A stretch of DNA of 64,000 nucleotides from Saprospiraceae bacterium (GCA_016714785.1 JADKCC010000030.1:10944-74943); one strand, 5' to 3'; positions 45,853-55,287 are shown, counted from the stretch's first letter. Numbers and translations: made by a program. The notes: generated by a model not told the origin, from the letters alone.

Positions 45853-46393
45853 ACCGCATTATATTTATATCGTTAATAATATTGCTTTTGATCCATTTTA
45901 TAGCTCTGAAAAGTTGTGATCTCGAAGTCTCCGGACTTATACCCAAAAGCTCTCCAATCTCCTTATGTGAATATTCGTCAATAACTGATAGTAAAAAAAT
46001 AGTTTTATAACCTAGGGGCATATCCACCAGCATTTTTTCGAGATCGCTAACTGATAGTTTCTCCAATGATTCCAAAGTATCGTAATTTTCTTCTTCTACT
46101 ACTTCCAAATGGTAACTAATTTGCAATTTGTCTTTTTTACGCAAAATAGCGATACATTGATAAACCGTAATTTTAGAGATCCAGGATTTAAAACTACCTT
46201 TTGCTTCATCAAAGTTTTGGATGCTTAAAAATATCTGCGCAAACACTTCTTGCATGGCATCTTTTCTGTCATCTTCGGGTGTAAAATAATTTTTTATGAT
46301 CGTAAAAATATAAGGTGCGCAAGTGCAGTACAACAAACTATAAGCTTGTTGGTCACCTTTTACACACTGCGATATGGTACTATTTGCTATCAA
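45836..46393 (-). CDS. ECF-type RNA polymerase sigma factor
   Basis: A 185-residue sigma-70-family ECF factor. Region 2 reads YTPEDDRKDAMQEVFAQIFL after an F-rich helix, followed by FKSWISKITVYQCIAILRKK. Region 4 is the HTH SHKEIGELLGISPETSRSQL. It overlaps the membrane-anchored partner and follows a lipoprotein gene on the same strand. Targets are unknown; the divergent Kazal gene and the shared elements at 40.1 and 42.0 kb are candidates worth testing. Confidence 0.9.
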   Translation of the reverse strand: MIANSTISQCVKGDQQAYSLLYCTCAPYIFTIIKNYFTPEDDRKDAMQEVFAQIFLSIQNFDEAKGSFKSWISKITVYQCIAILRKKDKLQISYHLEVVEEENYDTLESLEKLSVSDLEKMLVDMPLGYKTIFLLSVIDEYSHKEIGELLGISPETSRSQLFRAIKWIKSNIINDINIMRYGILQ

Positions 46394-46419
46394 TCCTATC
46401 TATCCCTTTGCTATTATTA

Positions 46420-47607
46420 TCAGTTGCAATCATTCAATGTAGTAAGTACATCATCGATGTTGAGTAACGTTTTTTGCTGACCATTGGCTTTGAATTTTAC
46501 AGCGACTGGATATTCGATGTTATACTGGTTAAACATACTATCCTGTATCATTTGATCAATTTGATTATAGTTTTGAACAATTGTTTGAACATTTGAAGTT
46601 TTGACTTTGAATGGAAAAATCAAATCATAGCATGGCATATCCGAAAATAATGGTGTAGCCAACAGTAAAAAAATAAAATCTCCAGATGTAAAACACGCAT
46701 CAATCAATTGATTCAATTCTTCATCATTATTGGCTGTCCAAATAGTGCCATCCGAAGCCTTTAATAGTATCGGAAAAATAAAACTTTCAAACCTGCCTTG
46801 TACCAGCACATTACCAAACATTTCACTATTGTTAATAATAAGCGGTGTTGTATTCCCAATAATTTTAACTTTTAAAGGGAAAATTAGCTCATAACATGCA
46901 AAAAAGTTAAAGGCATTGATTTGGATGGATGTACTATCTATGATTGGCCATAAATTACAATTTAAAAGTAATTTCAATAGTGAGTCCGCATCCTTGACCA
47001 TAAATGTTTCGCCTATTGGATTGGTCAGAGTGAATGGAAAAACAAAATTTAAGGATTCAGATGCGTGTTTTTGTATAAAAGTGCGTTCATCTTGTACTAC
47101 AATAAGGCTTCCATCGGTTTTGCTAAGTGTAAGCGGATATTTGATTGTATAACAAGAATTGGTCTCATTGATGACGTAAGCTGGAAATAGATTATTGGAT
47201 ATTTCCAGTGTTTGTGGATAACAACCCGCGGTATATTCGGCAAAATCCCACAAACTATTTGCCGTTTTCTCTATACCTAAATTATCAATGATCTGAAGCG
47301 GATATACAAAATCTATGATCTGTATGGACGAATCGGACACCAAATGATTAAACGTTTCGATGGTGTTTATGGTGTAAGTATTTTGAGTAAAATCTATCAA
47401 TTTGAAAGGGAACTTTACCGTAGTGCACTCTATCTTTACCACATCACTATTCACTACACTTCTAGCTTTAGTCAGTAAATCATTGACATGTACTACTTCT
47501 GGCTCAAACACTTCAGTTTCAACTTTGACATCATCAAACTCATCTACACCACAAGACATCAACATTCCCACAAAAAAAACTAAAAAAATATATTGAATCA
47601 TTGTCAT
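46420..47607 (-). CDS. Repeat-containing lipoprotein upstream of the sigma gene
   Basis: A 395-residue protein with a lipobox (FFVGMLMSC, Cys ~19), then about six imperfect ~60-residue repeats. Each has a strand of type F-x-F-P-F-K-L or Y-P-L, a variable loop and a helix such as ETFNHLVSDSS or DDVLTTLNDC. The repeats resemble tandem domains of large Bacteroidota surface lipoproteins. Start could also be the second ATG, two codons later. It lies 26 bases before the sigma gene and may be the outer-membrane part of that signalling unit. Confidence 0.7.
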   Translation of the reverse strand: MTMIQYIFLVFFVGMLMSCGVDEFDDVKVETEVFEPEVVHVNDLLTKARSVVNSDVVKIECTTVKFPFKLIDFTQNTYTINTIETFNHLVSDSSIQIIDFVYPLQIIDNLGIEKTANSLWDFAEYTAGCYPQTLEISNNLFPAYVINETNSCYTIKYPLTLSKTDGSLIVVQDERTFIQKHASESLNFVFPFTLTNPIGETFMVKDADSLLKLLLNCNLWPIIDSTSIQINAFNFFACYELIFPLKVKIIGNTTPLIINNSEMFGNVLVQGRFESFIFPILLKASDGTIWTANNDEELNQLIDACFTSGDFIFLLLATPLFSDMPCYDLIFPFKVKTSNVQTIVQNYNQIDQMIQDSMFNQYNIEYPVAVKFKANGQQKTLLNIDDVLTTLNDCN

Positions 47608-47894
47608 ATCCTACCATTTTTAAACTTCTATCTGCAAAGTTCTCCATAATATTAGATATAAGTATAAAAAACGTTGCATCAAATCTTTTTTATTTACCCA
47701 TCCTAATTCCTTCCAATAAAATGGAATGACTTTTGAGCTCAATTATTATGGCAACTAAGATAAGTTTAGGCACCTGTATAAACAATAGTTTACTAATGCA
47801 ACTAAATATAAAAAAATCTACTCATCGTGCAACGCTAATAAACTTAATCCCTAATGTTAGGATGATACTTATTTCAAAATCAAAATTATTAAAA

Positions 47895-49529
47895 ATGAAT
47901 TTTAAAAATGTACTTTTAGTTTTAATGTTGGGCTTTACCATGCAAGCAACCGCACAATTAGATTGCAATTGTACAACAGATTATGCACCAGTTTGTGCTG
48001 TGGATTCTTCAGGAACCTATGTCGAATTTCCTAATACATGTTGGGCAAATTGCTTGGGCTTTACGGTGGTAACAGATACCACTTTATGCGACAATAGTAA
48101 CCCATGGGGAGATTGTGGGTGTGTGATTACCGACTCTACCTACGTTTGTGCAGCTGACAGCATTGGAAATATCTTTCCTGTTCCTAATGCTTGTTTTGCA
48201 GCATGTTGGGGACTAACAGTAGTAACAGATAGTACATCTTGCGACGGTTGGGGAGGATGCGTATGTCCCGAAATCTATGATCCAGTATGTGCAGTGGATA
48301 GTTTAGGTAATTATTATGAAGCACCCAATGCATGTTATGCGGCGTGTTGGGGTATGACAGTGGTTACAGACTCTACCTTGTGTTATTTTGGTAATGGAGA
48401 TTGTGGGTGTGTGATTACCGACTCTACCTATGTTTGTGCAACTGATAGTATTGGAAATATCTTTCCTGTACCCAATGCTTGTTTTGCAGCATGTTGGGGA
48501 CTAACAGTAGTAACAGATAGTACATCTTGCGACGGTTGGGGAGGATGCGTATGTCCCGAAATCTATGATCCAGTATGTGCAGTGGATAGTTTAGGTAATT
48601 ATTATGAAGCACCCAATGCATGTTATGCGGCGTGTTGGGGTATGACAGTGGTTACAGACTCTACCTTGTGTGATTTTGGCAATGGAGATTGTGGATGTGT
48701 GATCACCGACTCTACCTACGTTTGTGCAACAGATAGTATTGGAAATATCTTTCCTGTGCCGAATGCTTGTTTTGCAGCATGTTGGGGACTAACAGTAGTA
48801 GAAAATGGAGACTGCGATACCAATCCATGGGAAGATTGCGATTGCGAATTTGATGAAAACGAACCATTTATCTGTGCTGTAGATTCTCTTGGACATCCAT
48901 GTTATGTTCCTAATGCTTGTTATGCGGCTTGTTGGGGATTGACTGTTACCAATGACTCTATATGCAATGTTACTGACATCGATCCTGAAATAGATTATGA
49001 TATATTAAACTGTATTGATTCGCTCTACTTGACTGAAAATACCACTTTCCAAGAAGCTTTATTATTAATCAGCCAATCTTGTGGGTTGGAGCTTCCAGTA
49101 TGTATCGCAGATGCACCTTTATTTACTACAGATTCGGCATTTATAGCCTTTATCATTGCCAATTGTGATGGTGTATTTGGATTCAACGGCAATTCCTCCG
49201 GATCCAATGTGATGAATATTTATAATGTAGTGAACAATAGCAGACTATCCAGTACTGGCGATATCAAAGCATATCCATCAGAACTGACATTGGCTGCTAA
49301 TCCGATACAGCAGCAACTTTCCTACCATATACAAGTGAAATCTGCCTTAGATGCAACGATATCTTTGTTAAATATAAACGGCCAAACGATTTTTAAAGAA
49401 AACGTAAGCTTAGCCCCAGGCAAACAATCCTTCAGCAGAGATATCTCAGGATTGAAATCCGGTGTTTATCTACTTAACCTATCTTCTGGCACACAACAAC
49501 AAACGGTTAGGGTCGTAGTAGTACAATAA
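47895..49529 (+). CDS. Secreted protein with seven Kazal-like domains and T9SS sorting domain
   Basis: From ATG 47895 the product is ~544 residues with a signal peptide (NVLLVLMLGFTMQATAQ). Seven Cys-rich Kazal-like units follow, of type C-x-C...Y-x-P-V-C-A-V-D-S...N-A-C-Y-A-A-C-W-G. Units 2/3, 4/5 and 6 repeat as 96-residue pairs. A short linker and an ~80-residue T9SS type A domain (VYLLNLSSGTQQQTVRVVVVQ at the end) complete it. Kazal domains inhibit serine proteases, so a surface inhibitor is likely. The ATG at 47733 would add 54 residues before the signal peptide and is unlikely. Confidence 0.85.
   Translation: MNFKNVLLVLMLGFTMQATAQLDCNCTTDYAPVCAVDSSGTYVEFPNTCWANCLGFTVVTDTTLCDNSNPWGDCGCVITDSTYVCAADSIGNIFPVPNACFAACWGLTVVTDSTSCDGWGGCVCPEIYDPVCAVDSLGNYYEAPNACYAACWGMTVVTDSTLCYFGNGDCGCVITDSTYVCATDSIGNIFPVPNACFAACWGLTVVTDSTSCDGWGGCVCPEIYDPVCAVDSLGNYYEAPNACYAACWGMTVVTDSTLCDFGNGDCGCVITDSTYVCATDSIGNIFPVPNACFAACWGLTVVENGDCDTNPWEDCDCEFDENEPFICAVDSLGHPCYVPNACYAACWGLTVTNDSICNVTDIDPEIDYDILNCIDSLYLTENTTFQEALLLISQSCGLELPVCIADAPLFTTDSAFIAFIIANCDGVFGFNGNSSGSNVMNIYNVVNNSRLSSTGDIKAYPSELTLAANPIQQQLSYHIQVKSALDATISLLNINGQTIFKENVSLAPGKQSFSRDISGLKSGVYLLNLSSGTQQQTVRVVVVQ
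48111..48830 (+). repeat. 288-bp in-gene tandem repeat (two full units plus a partial)
   Basis: Units start at 48111, 48399 and 48687 with near-identical sequence (GATTGTGGGTGTGTGATTAC in the first two). Each encodes two Kazal-like domains. High DNA identity suggests recent or ongoing duplication. Confidence 0.85.
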
Positions 49530-49567
49530 TATTACGAAAAATTGATAATTTAGTTTCAATAATTGAT

Positions 49568-49593
49568 AGGGCCTTCGGGCCCTTTCTTTTTTT
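49568..49593 (+). terminator. Intrinsic terminator after the Kazal gene
   Basis: AGGGCC-TTCG-GGCCCT stem-loop followed by TTTCTTTTTTT, 39 bases after the stop codon. Confidence 0.92.
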
Positions 49594-49604
49594 AGGTTGG
49601 CTAG

Positions 49605-49705
49605 GTAGGGGTTTTGGGGGTGGGTGGGGGGGGGGGGAAATATTTGATTTTTTTTGTGGGGGGGAGGTAAATAAAAAAAAAAAGGGGGGGTGTTTTTTTT
49701 AAGTC
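49605..49705. other. Homopolymer G/T/A tracts, possible assembly artefact
   Basis: About 100 bases made of G runs up to 12, T runs and an A run of 11, unlike anything nearby in this low-GC DNA. It may be a sequencing or assembly artefact, or a rare G-rich tract. Confidence 0.6.
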
Positions 49706-49982
49706 TTTTGTTTAGGATGGATATACAATCCCAAAGGGATTAAATATCAATAACATTACATGTAATGCCATAAACCACGACAATACCCAACCACGCAGTG
49801 GTTGAATAATTTGATAGAGCCGATTGTGGATTTTTTACCTTATTGTCACAAACCCGATAGTAGAAATATCCAGACTTCGATGCCGTATCATTCGGTCTCT
49901 GACCTGTCTCACTTGACAAGTTTATTGATAATACACGAGAATTTTACATTCTCGAACTAAAGATGCAAACTCCTTATATAAA
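49706..49982. other. Intergenic, no supported gene
   Basis: Contains short palindromic pieces (ATCCCAAAGGGAT, ACATGTAATGCC, AACCACGCAGTGGTT) but nothing that can be named. Confidence 0.4.
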
Positions 49983-50290
49983 AAGCTAAGCAGAAAGTAT
50001 GGAATTGCCATCAGCAAGTATAGAACTTCCATTAGCAAGTATGGAATTAGCTTTAGCAAGTATGGAACTTCCATCAGCAAGTATGGAACTTCCGTTAGCA
50101 AGTATGGAACTTCCATTAGCAAGTATGGAACTTCCGTTAGCAAGTATGGAACTTCCATTAGCAAGTATGGAACTTCCGTTAGCAAGTATGGAATTTCCGT
50201 TAGCGAGTATGGAATTTCCGTTAGCGAGTATGGAATGAACGATAGCAAGTATGGAATGAACGATAGCAAGTATGAAATTAGGCTTAGCAA
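49983..50290. repeat. 21-bp tandem repeat array (second minisatellite)
   Basis: About 14 units of AGCAAGTATGGAACTTCCATT and variants (CCGTTAGC, CCATCAGC, AACGATAGC). All frames on both strands stay open as heptads (MELPLAS, GSSILAN, YLLMEVP). The frame set, low complexity and lack of signals argue for a DNA repeat. It shares period, not sequence, with the array at 25.1 kb. Confidence 0.88.
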
Positions 50291-50519
50291 GCATAAATCT
50301 AGTGCCATCAAAACTATGAACCATCACTCATTAGCTCTTATTTATTCAGTTTACCATATAAAATAGATTGTCCACTACGAAGCATTGCGAATTGACTATA
50401 AAAATATTGAAAATGGGGAAAGAATGGGAGTACTGCTTAACCGAACAGTTTTTCTCACCTACTAAAACGTTACTTGTATTTCTGTATTGTTTGGCTGCCT
50501 GCTGACATACACACACGTC

Positions 50520-53500
50520 TCATACCACTTCTATCTTCGAATACCCTAAATTATCTTTGTGTACCTTGATTTGCGTTGTGATACGTTCTTTGAGACTCTC
50601 AACATGCGAGATGATGCCTATGGTTCTATTGCCTTCTGATTGCAATTTTTCCAAAGTTATCAGAGCAATTTCCATCGTTTCCTGATCAAGCGTACCGAAG
50701 CCTTCGTCGATAAACAAACTATCCAATCGTACATTCTGTGAAGCCATATCCGCCAAACTCAGGGCAAGTGCAAGACTTACAATAAAAGTTTCTCCACCAG
50801 ATAGTGTTTTGACGCTTCTTAATGTGTTGCCTTGATAGAGATCTGTGATCTTCAAGTCGTCTTCTATGTCTGTTTCCGCTAGTAAATATCTGTCTGTAAG
50901 TTTTGCTAGTCTCAGGTTGGCCAAAGAAAGGAGATGTTTTAGGCTTAGATTTTGGGCAAACTTGGCGTATTTATTGCCGGTAGCGTCACCTATCAACAAA
51001 TTCAGATGAAAAATAGGTGTTGCTTTTTCTTCCATTTGGCGTAAGGTTTCTCTAAGTGCTTGATATTGTTTTCTGAGCAGGGTTTGATTTTTCATTTCGT
51101 TTTCTATGGCGCCACTTTCTTCATGTAGTTGCGCTTTTTGTTTATTCAATGTCAGGTATTCCGCTTTCTGTTGACTAACTATATCGTCGTCAGTCGCAAT
51201 ATCTTCCATTCCACCCAAATCGATAGCTATCTGCTGCAAAGTACTATTTAATTCCGTCTCTTCTTTGATCAACCCATCCTTTTGCTGCAAGATGCGGCGC
51301 AAGTCGTCATCAGGTAAGATACTTTGTATGGCTGCTTGTGGATCTTGATAGCCCAAATCCAGCAGACTATCCATAAGCCCATTTTGTATGTTTTGCCATC
51401 TTGATGTGGCTTCCGCTGCTTCTTTTTCTGATATGCTTAAGGCAACTTGCAGAGATTGGAAAGTTTCTTTAGCTGCCACGAAAGCATTTTGTATTTTGTC
51501 CGCATCGCCGTTGATATCGTTGCCCGTATATAGGCTTTTACGTGTCTGTTGTACCGTTCTATACTGAGCAGTAATGTCTTGCAGCTCAGACAATACCGTA
51601 GTAAGATTTTCCAGAAATTCTTTTTCAGCTCTCACTTTTGCTTCTTGTTGGTATCCAATAGACAAGGCTTTTTTCGTCTCTACTTCTTGCTGTATTTGTG
51701 CAGATGATTGGAGATTATCCCGATACGATTCTTTAATTTTTTCAATGTAGCTAGTATTTTCCCCTACCCTTTTCTGATGGTTTTGAATGGTAGATTGACC
51801 TATAGCAATATTCGTTTTTACCGCTCTATCTTGTTGCGTTACATACGCTAATTGATCGGTCAATTGTTGGATTAAAATTTCATACTCTCCTATCTTTTGC
51901 GGCAAACTTTCGGTATAAGGATGATGTAATGCACCACATAATGGACAAGGACTCCCATCTCTCAGCGCATGCCTATGGTCATCCAAGGTCGCTATTTTCA
52001 GCCAATGTTGTTTTTTTTCATTTGCATCATCCAAAGCATATTTTAATTGTTCAACCTTTTCGGCAAATACCAAAACGTCTTTGCTTGATGCTTGTATTTC
52101 TGACTCCGATGTCGCAATTTGAAGGGAGAGTACCGCATTTTCTGATGTTAGTTTTTCTTGAGTAGTTATATCTTTATACATCACGGTAAGCGACACTATG
52201 GCTTCTTGCATAGCTTGCAAGGATTGTGTCAGTGCTGCATTGCTGCCATCAAATGCCATAGGTACCAATGCCAATTCTGCTTTCCTTTGCATAGCCCATT
52301 GATATTGATCTTCCGTCACCTTTAGTTTTTCTATATCTTTGGCAAAATCATTATCTTGCGAAAGCAATAGATTCAGTCTGTCTTTAGTAGTTTTACCAGC
52401 TTGCGCCAAAGTATTCAGTTGTCCATCTAGCGCAATTACCTTATTTTCAAACGCTTTCATCTTGGCCATGAAATCAGTTTCAGACACACCAGTATGCGTA
52501 AATACTGACATTTCCAGTAAAGCAGCTTGAACATTTTCATTGGCCTTTGATGCTTGTTGCTGAAAACTTATGATGTCCTTACGTAACTGAGTTACCCTAT
52601 TGTTTTCATTTTGCCATAGTGTCAGACTACCTCGGAAGGTATCCAATGCTTGGTGCTTGTTGAGTTTTAAAGCCTGCTCACCAAACGAGACTTTTTTAAA
52701 TTCCAGATTTTTGAGCGCGCCATCAGCAGCATTTTTTTTGGCCAACAAGAGACTTTTTTGCTCCATTTTAGCTAGTCGGTCAGCTAAAATATGGAGCTGA
52801 TCTTCCATGTCTTTCAGTCTGTGCCGATTATTTTTTAAGGTGTCTTCTTTTTCTGTGAGCAAATCATCTTCATACAACTTTATCATATCAATCTGTAGTC
52901 GCAATCCTTTCAACTCGTCCTCTTTGGCCCTTGCAGTTTCGAATACTTTTTTGCCGATCTCTCTATATATATGACTGTCGGTAATATCTTCTAAAAGTTT
53001 GGCCCTTTCCTTATCATCAGATTTCAAAAACCTTGCAAAATCCCCTTGTGATAGTAAGATGGATCGAATGAATTGTTCATATTTCAATCCCAATATTCGT
53101 TCATTTTCGGCCGGTACTTCTGATTTTTTAAGCTCCTTAAATATGCCATCTGGAAGCGTAGCCAATTCCATATCATAATCTCTCAAATTGCCTGTCCTCG
53201 CCCTACTGATAGACCATTTGGATCTATACGCTTGTTGATGACATTCGTACTCGATCTCTGCATAAGCATCATCTGTAAAATGTGTCAATACAGAACCAAT
53301 TTTTTCAATATCTGTCTTAGAAATGCTCTCTGTACCTTTTACAGCAAATCTTGGTATTTTGTTAAATAATGCCAATGTGATCACATCCAAGATGGTAGAT
53401 TTGCCCGCACCCGTAGGTCCTGTAATAGCAAAAAGCCCAGCATCCCTTAATGGAGCAATAGTAAAATCTACCAAGTGATCTCCTTTTAGAGAATGTATAT

Positions 53501-53528
53501 TTCTAAATCGGAGTTTTAATATTTTCAA
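50520..53528 (-). CDS. sbcC: SbcC-type nuclease/ATPase subunit (Rad50 family)
   Basis: About 1,000 residues. The N-terminal half-ATPase has Walker A FAITGPTGAGKSTILDVI and the Q-loop region LSQGDFARFLK. Long coiled coils flank a zinc hook (CPLCGALHHPY), and the C-terminal half-ATPase has the signature TLSGGETFIVSLALALSLA and Walker B SLFIDEGFGTLD. A TTG at 53528 gives the canonical start KILKLRFRNIHSLKG; an upstream GTG frame would place the start inside a hairpin. SbcC works with the SbcD nuclease on hairpins and blocked ends, but no sbcD is adjacent. Confidence 0.92.
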   Translation of the reverse strand: MKILKLRFRNIHSLKGDHLVDFTIAPLRDAGLFAITGPTGAGKSTILDVITLALFNKIPRFAVKGTESISKTDIEKIGSVLTHFTDDAYAEIEYECHQQAYRSKWSISRARTGNLRDYDMELATLPDGIFKELKKSEVPAENERILGLKYEQFIRSILLSQGDFARFLKSDDKERAKLLEDITDSHIYREIGKKVFETARAKEDELKGLRLQIDMIKLYEDDLLTEKEDTLKNNRHRLKDMEDQLHILADRLAKMEQKSLLLAKKNAADGALKNLEFKKVSFGEQALKLNKHQALDTFRGSLTLWQNENNRVTQLRKDIISFQQQASKANENVQAALLEMSVFTHTGVSETDFMAKMKAFENKVIALDGQLNTLAQAGKTTKDRLNLLLSQDNDFAKDIEKLKVTEDQYQWAMQRKAELALVPMAFDGSNAALTQSLQAMQEAIVSLTVMYKDITTQEKLTSENAVLSLQIATSESEIQASSKDVLVFAEKVEQLKYALDDANEKKQHWLKIATLDDHRHALRDGSPCPLCGALHHPYTESLPQKIGEYEILIQQLTDQLAYVTQQDRAVKTNIAIGQSTIQNHQKRVGENTSYIEKIKESYRDNLQSSAQIQQEVETKKALSIGYQQEAKVRAEKEFLENLTTVLSELQDITAQYRTVQQTRKSLYTGNDINGDADKIQNAFVAAKETFQSLQVALSISEKEAAEATSRWQNIQNGLMDSLLDLGYQDPQAAIQSILPDDDLRRILQQKDGLIKEETELNSTLQQIAIDLGGMEDIATDDDIVSQQKAEYLTLNKQKAQLHEESGAIENEMKNQTLLRKQYQALRETLRQMEEKATPIFHLNLLIGDATGNKYAKFAQNLSLKHLLSLANLRLAKLTDRYLLAETDIEDDLKITDLYQGNTLRSVKTLSGGETFIVSLALALSLADMASQNVRLDSLFIDEGFGTLDQETMEIALITLEKLQSEGNRTIGIISHVESLKERITTQIKVHKDNLGYSKIEVV

Positions 53529-53555
53529 GATTAGGGTTTGGCTTTCAAAATATGA

Positions 53556-53584
53556 ACGCCATGGCACTTCTTATACCATGGCGT
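53556..53584 (-). terminator. Hairpin between the lipoprotein gene and sbcC
   Basis: ACGCCATGG and CCATGGCGT form a perfect 9-bp stem with an 11-base loop, 18 bases after the lipoprotein stop. Few T residues follow, so termination may be partial. Confidence 0.5.
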
Positions 53585-53601
53585 CCATGCTTCAATCTAA
53601 A

Positions 53602-53967
53602 TTATTTTGTCAATTGATAAGTACATGAGAATACACTTACGCCAGCTAATGTACTATTATTACTAATAGTTAGAGATTTACCATCTGCTGACAAACTTCC
53701 ACTGATCTTATTTCCAGTACCTAGTACTGAAGTGCCTCCTTCGAGTGAACAGTCATCTCTAGATACTGCCTCTTCGATAAATGTACCACCATCAATAACC
53801 AATCTGTCACCTGAACCAGTGATCGATATCGTAACTTGGGCATCAGATTCGCCCGTACATTTTTCAGTACCTGTCCATGTACCCACGAAGCCTTCAGCGG
53901 TACAATCATCTTTTCCACATGATGCAAAGGCACCCACAACTAGCATTGCAAAAATCAATTTTTTCAT
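53602..53967 (-). CDS. Small lipoprotein with a lipocalin-like repeat domain
   Basis: From ATG 53967 the product is 121 residues: signal MKKLIFAMLVVGAFASC with lipobox Cys17, then a beta-rich domain (FVGTWTGTEKCTGESDAQVT ... SADGKSLTISNN) and four more Cys. The GTWxGxxxC start and SADGKSLTI strand resemble lipocalin-like or META-type lipoproteins of Bacteroidota. An upstream in-frame ATG adds a hydrophobic non-signal segment and is rejected. Role unknown. Confidence 0.78.
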   Translation of the reverse strand: MKKLIFAMLVVGAFASCGKDDCTAEGFVGTWTGTEKCTGESDAQVTISITGSGDRLVIDGGTFIEEAVSRDDCSLEGGTSVLGTGNKISGSLSADGKSLTISNNSTLAGVSVFSCTYQLTK

Positions 53968-54149
53968 TGAAATAAATTTTAATAAGTTTAATAATCTGAC
54001 AAAAATAATATATAATTTGTAAATCAACAATATTTTCAAACAAAAGTGGATATCATTTAATTTCTAACTCTGAATACCTGACTATCTTCACTTGCTCAAT
54101 GAACGACACAATACGCAATCTGATTCTTACTTTAAGCATATTGTTTATG

Positions 54150-54439
54150 GCCTTAGTATGCTGTGCAAGGTAGTAGCATCTGATATTGAAGTAGCGCAAT
54201 CTACGGACGATGCCTTTTATAAAAAAGGATGGGTGGTGTATGCTAAAAGGCCTTTGGGATCACCCAAGTCCGTGGTCGAATACCTGGGGCGATACACTCA
54301 TAAGATAGCGATCTCCAATCATTGTATATTGTCCATCGATGATCATACAGTGAAGATATCATACAAGGATTATCGTCAGAAGAAAACGATGACACTCAGT
54401 CATGTAGAGTTTCTGAGTCTCATAAAATCAAATGAATGA
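54150..54439 (+). pseudogene. IS91-family transposase fragment
   Basis: Encodes the C-terminal part of a Y2-type IS91 transposase: KKGWVVYAKRPLGSPKSVVE, YLGRYTHKIAISNHCI and VKISYKDYRQ. The N-terminal zinc-binding and catalytic regions are gone; upstream is unrelated sequence. IS91/ISCR-type elements move by rolling-circle transposition and often sit beside integrons. Here it borders the putative cassette array on its left. Confidence 0.82.
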
Positions 54440-54896
54440 TTTAATTTGATAATGAAAGAGCTGCAAACTACGGCTTGCAGCCGGAATACATCCTAAAGAT
54501 CGTAAATGGAAGGCGTGGGCCACCGAGTGAGTTGTACAAGTCAGCCTATGAAAAGTCTAATTCCCCAGTTTCAATCTGATGTTGGGTAGGGATAACTGAA
54601 AGATACGAAGCAAAATCGTGATACAAAATCACGATTTAATGAAGGAACCGAAACCTACTGGATTTCGGCAAGGTTACATCTTTTACCATCTTATTGTCTC
54701 ACTCAATGATTTAAAATCATAATAAATTACTAATAAAGCCTTTGTAATCAAATCGCTTAGAAACTGAAATAGTCAAGACACTTGACGATATCTCCATAAT
54801 AAATCATAATCCGTTTTCTAGTCTGGCTCCTTTCCCATGACTGAACAAACCAAAGGGTGAAGTACGACAGTACTTCAAGTGGAGCCGAGAAAGCGG
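54440..54896. other. Non-coding segment between IS91 remnant and cassette array
   Basis: About 450 bases with no gene. It holds one perfect 10-bp hairpin (AAATCGTGAT/ATCACGATTT, 54613-54637), which could be part of the IS91 end, and an uninformative remainder. Confidence 0.45.
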
Positions 54897-54972
54897 GTTC
54901 AACAGAGCGTTCATGGCTAGGCTTTGCGATGGGCGACCGATAGGGAGCATATCGTCACAACTACTGTTATGG
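54897..54972 (-). other. attC-like cassette recombination site A
   Basis: On the minus strand: R'' CCATAAC (54966-54972) preceded by GAAG, a folded interior with CTCCCTATCGG, and R' GTTGAAC (54897-54903), a perfect GTTRRRY. The 76-bp site follows the RelE/ParE gene, as attC follows a cassette gene. Confidence 0.6.
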
Positions 54973-54984
54973 CTTCGTGATTTT

Positions 54985-55287
54985 TTAAGTTATTAATGTT
55001 TCAATATATTCAGGATCTCTTCTCATATCACAAAAGCCAACTACAAATAAATGAGTTTTATCGAACGTATAAAATAAATAGTAGTCTTTTATGATCTTTG
55101 CTCGAATCAGTGACTTTTCGGTTAACTTACCAGATTCTGGATATTTAGCCAGTGTTTTAAGAGCGTTCTTGACGGTTTGATACAGCTTTTGGGAATAGGT
55201 TTTTGTACCATTTCTTTGATGCCAATAGTCAAGAATTTCATTTACATGCTCCTTAGCGTCAACTGTCCAAATTATTTGTAAAGCCAT
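54985..55287 (-). CDS. RelE/ParE-family type II toxin
   Basis: A 100-residue RelE/ParE-fold toxin: ALQIIWTVDAKEHVNEILDY, LAKYPESGKLTE and the core strand IIKDYYLFYTFDKTHLFVV, with a basic/acidic tail (DMRRDPEYIETL). ParE members poison gyrase and RelE members cleave mRNA; which applies is not evident. It overlaps the antitoxin gene by 16 bases and ends just before attC-like site A. TA pairs are common cargo in integron cassettes. Confidence 0.88.
   Translation of the reverse strand: MALQIIWTVDAKEHVNEILDYWHQRNGTKTYSQKLYQTVKNALKTLAKYPESGKLTEKSLIRAKIIKDYYLFYTFDKTHLFVVGFCDMRRDPEYIETLIT

Noticed and set aside
47733..47894. 54-residue N-terminal extension of the Kazal protein
   Set aside because: It would bury the clear signal peptide that begins at the ATG at 47895.
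49922..50327. Three overlapping frames of 79-129 codons in the second array
   Set aside because: All are open because the repeat period is a multiple of three; no start signal, family or neighbour supports one over the others.
54440..54896. Group II intron or its domain V
   Set aside because: Short GTGAGT- and GAGCCG-like strings occur, but no domain V/VI fold and no reverse transcriptase could be found.
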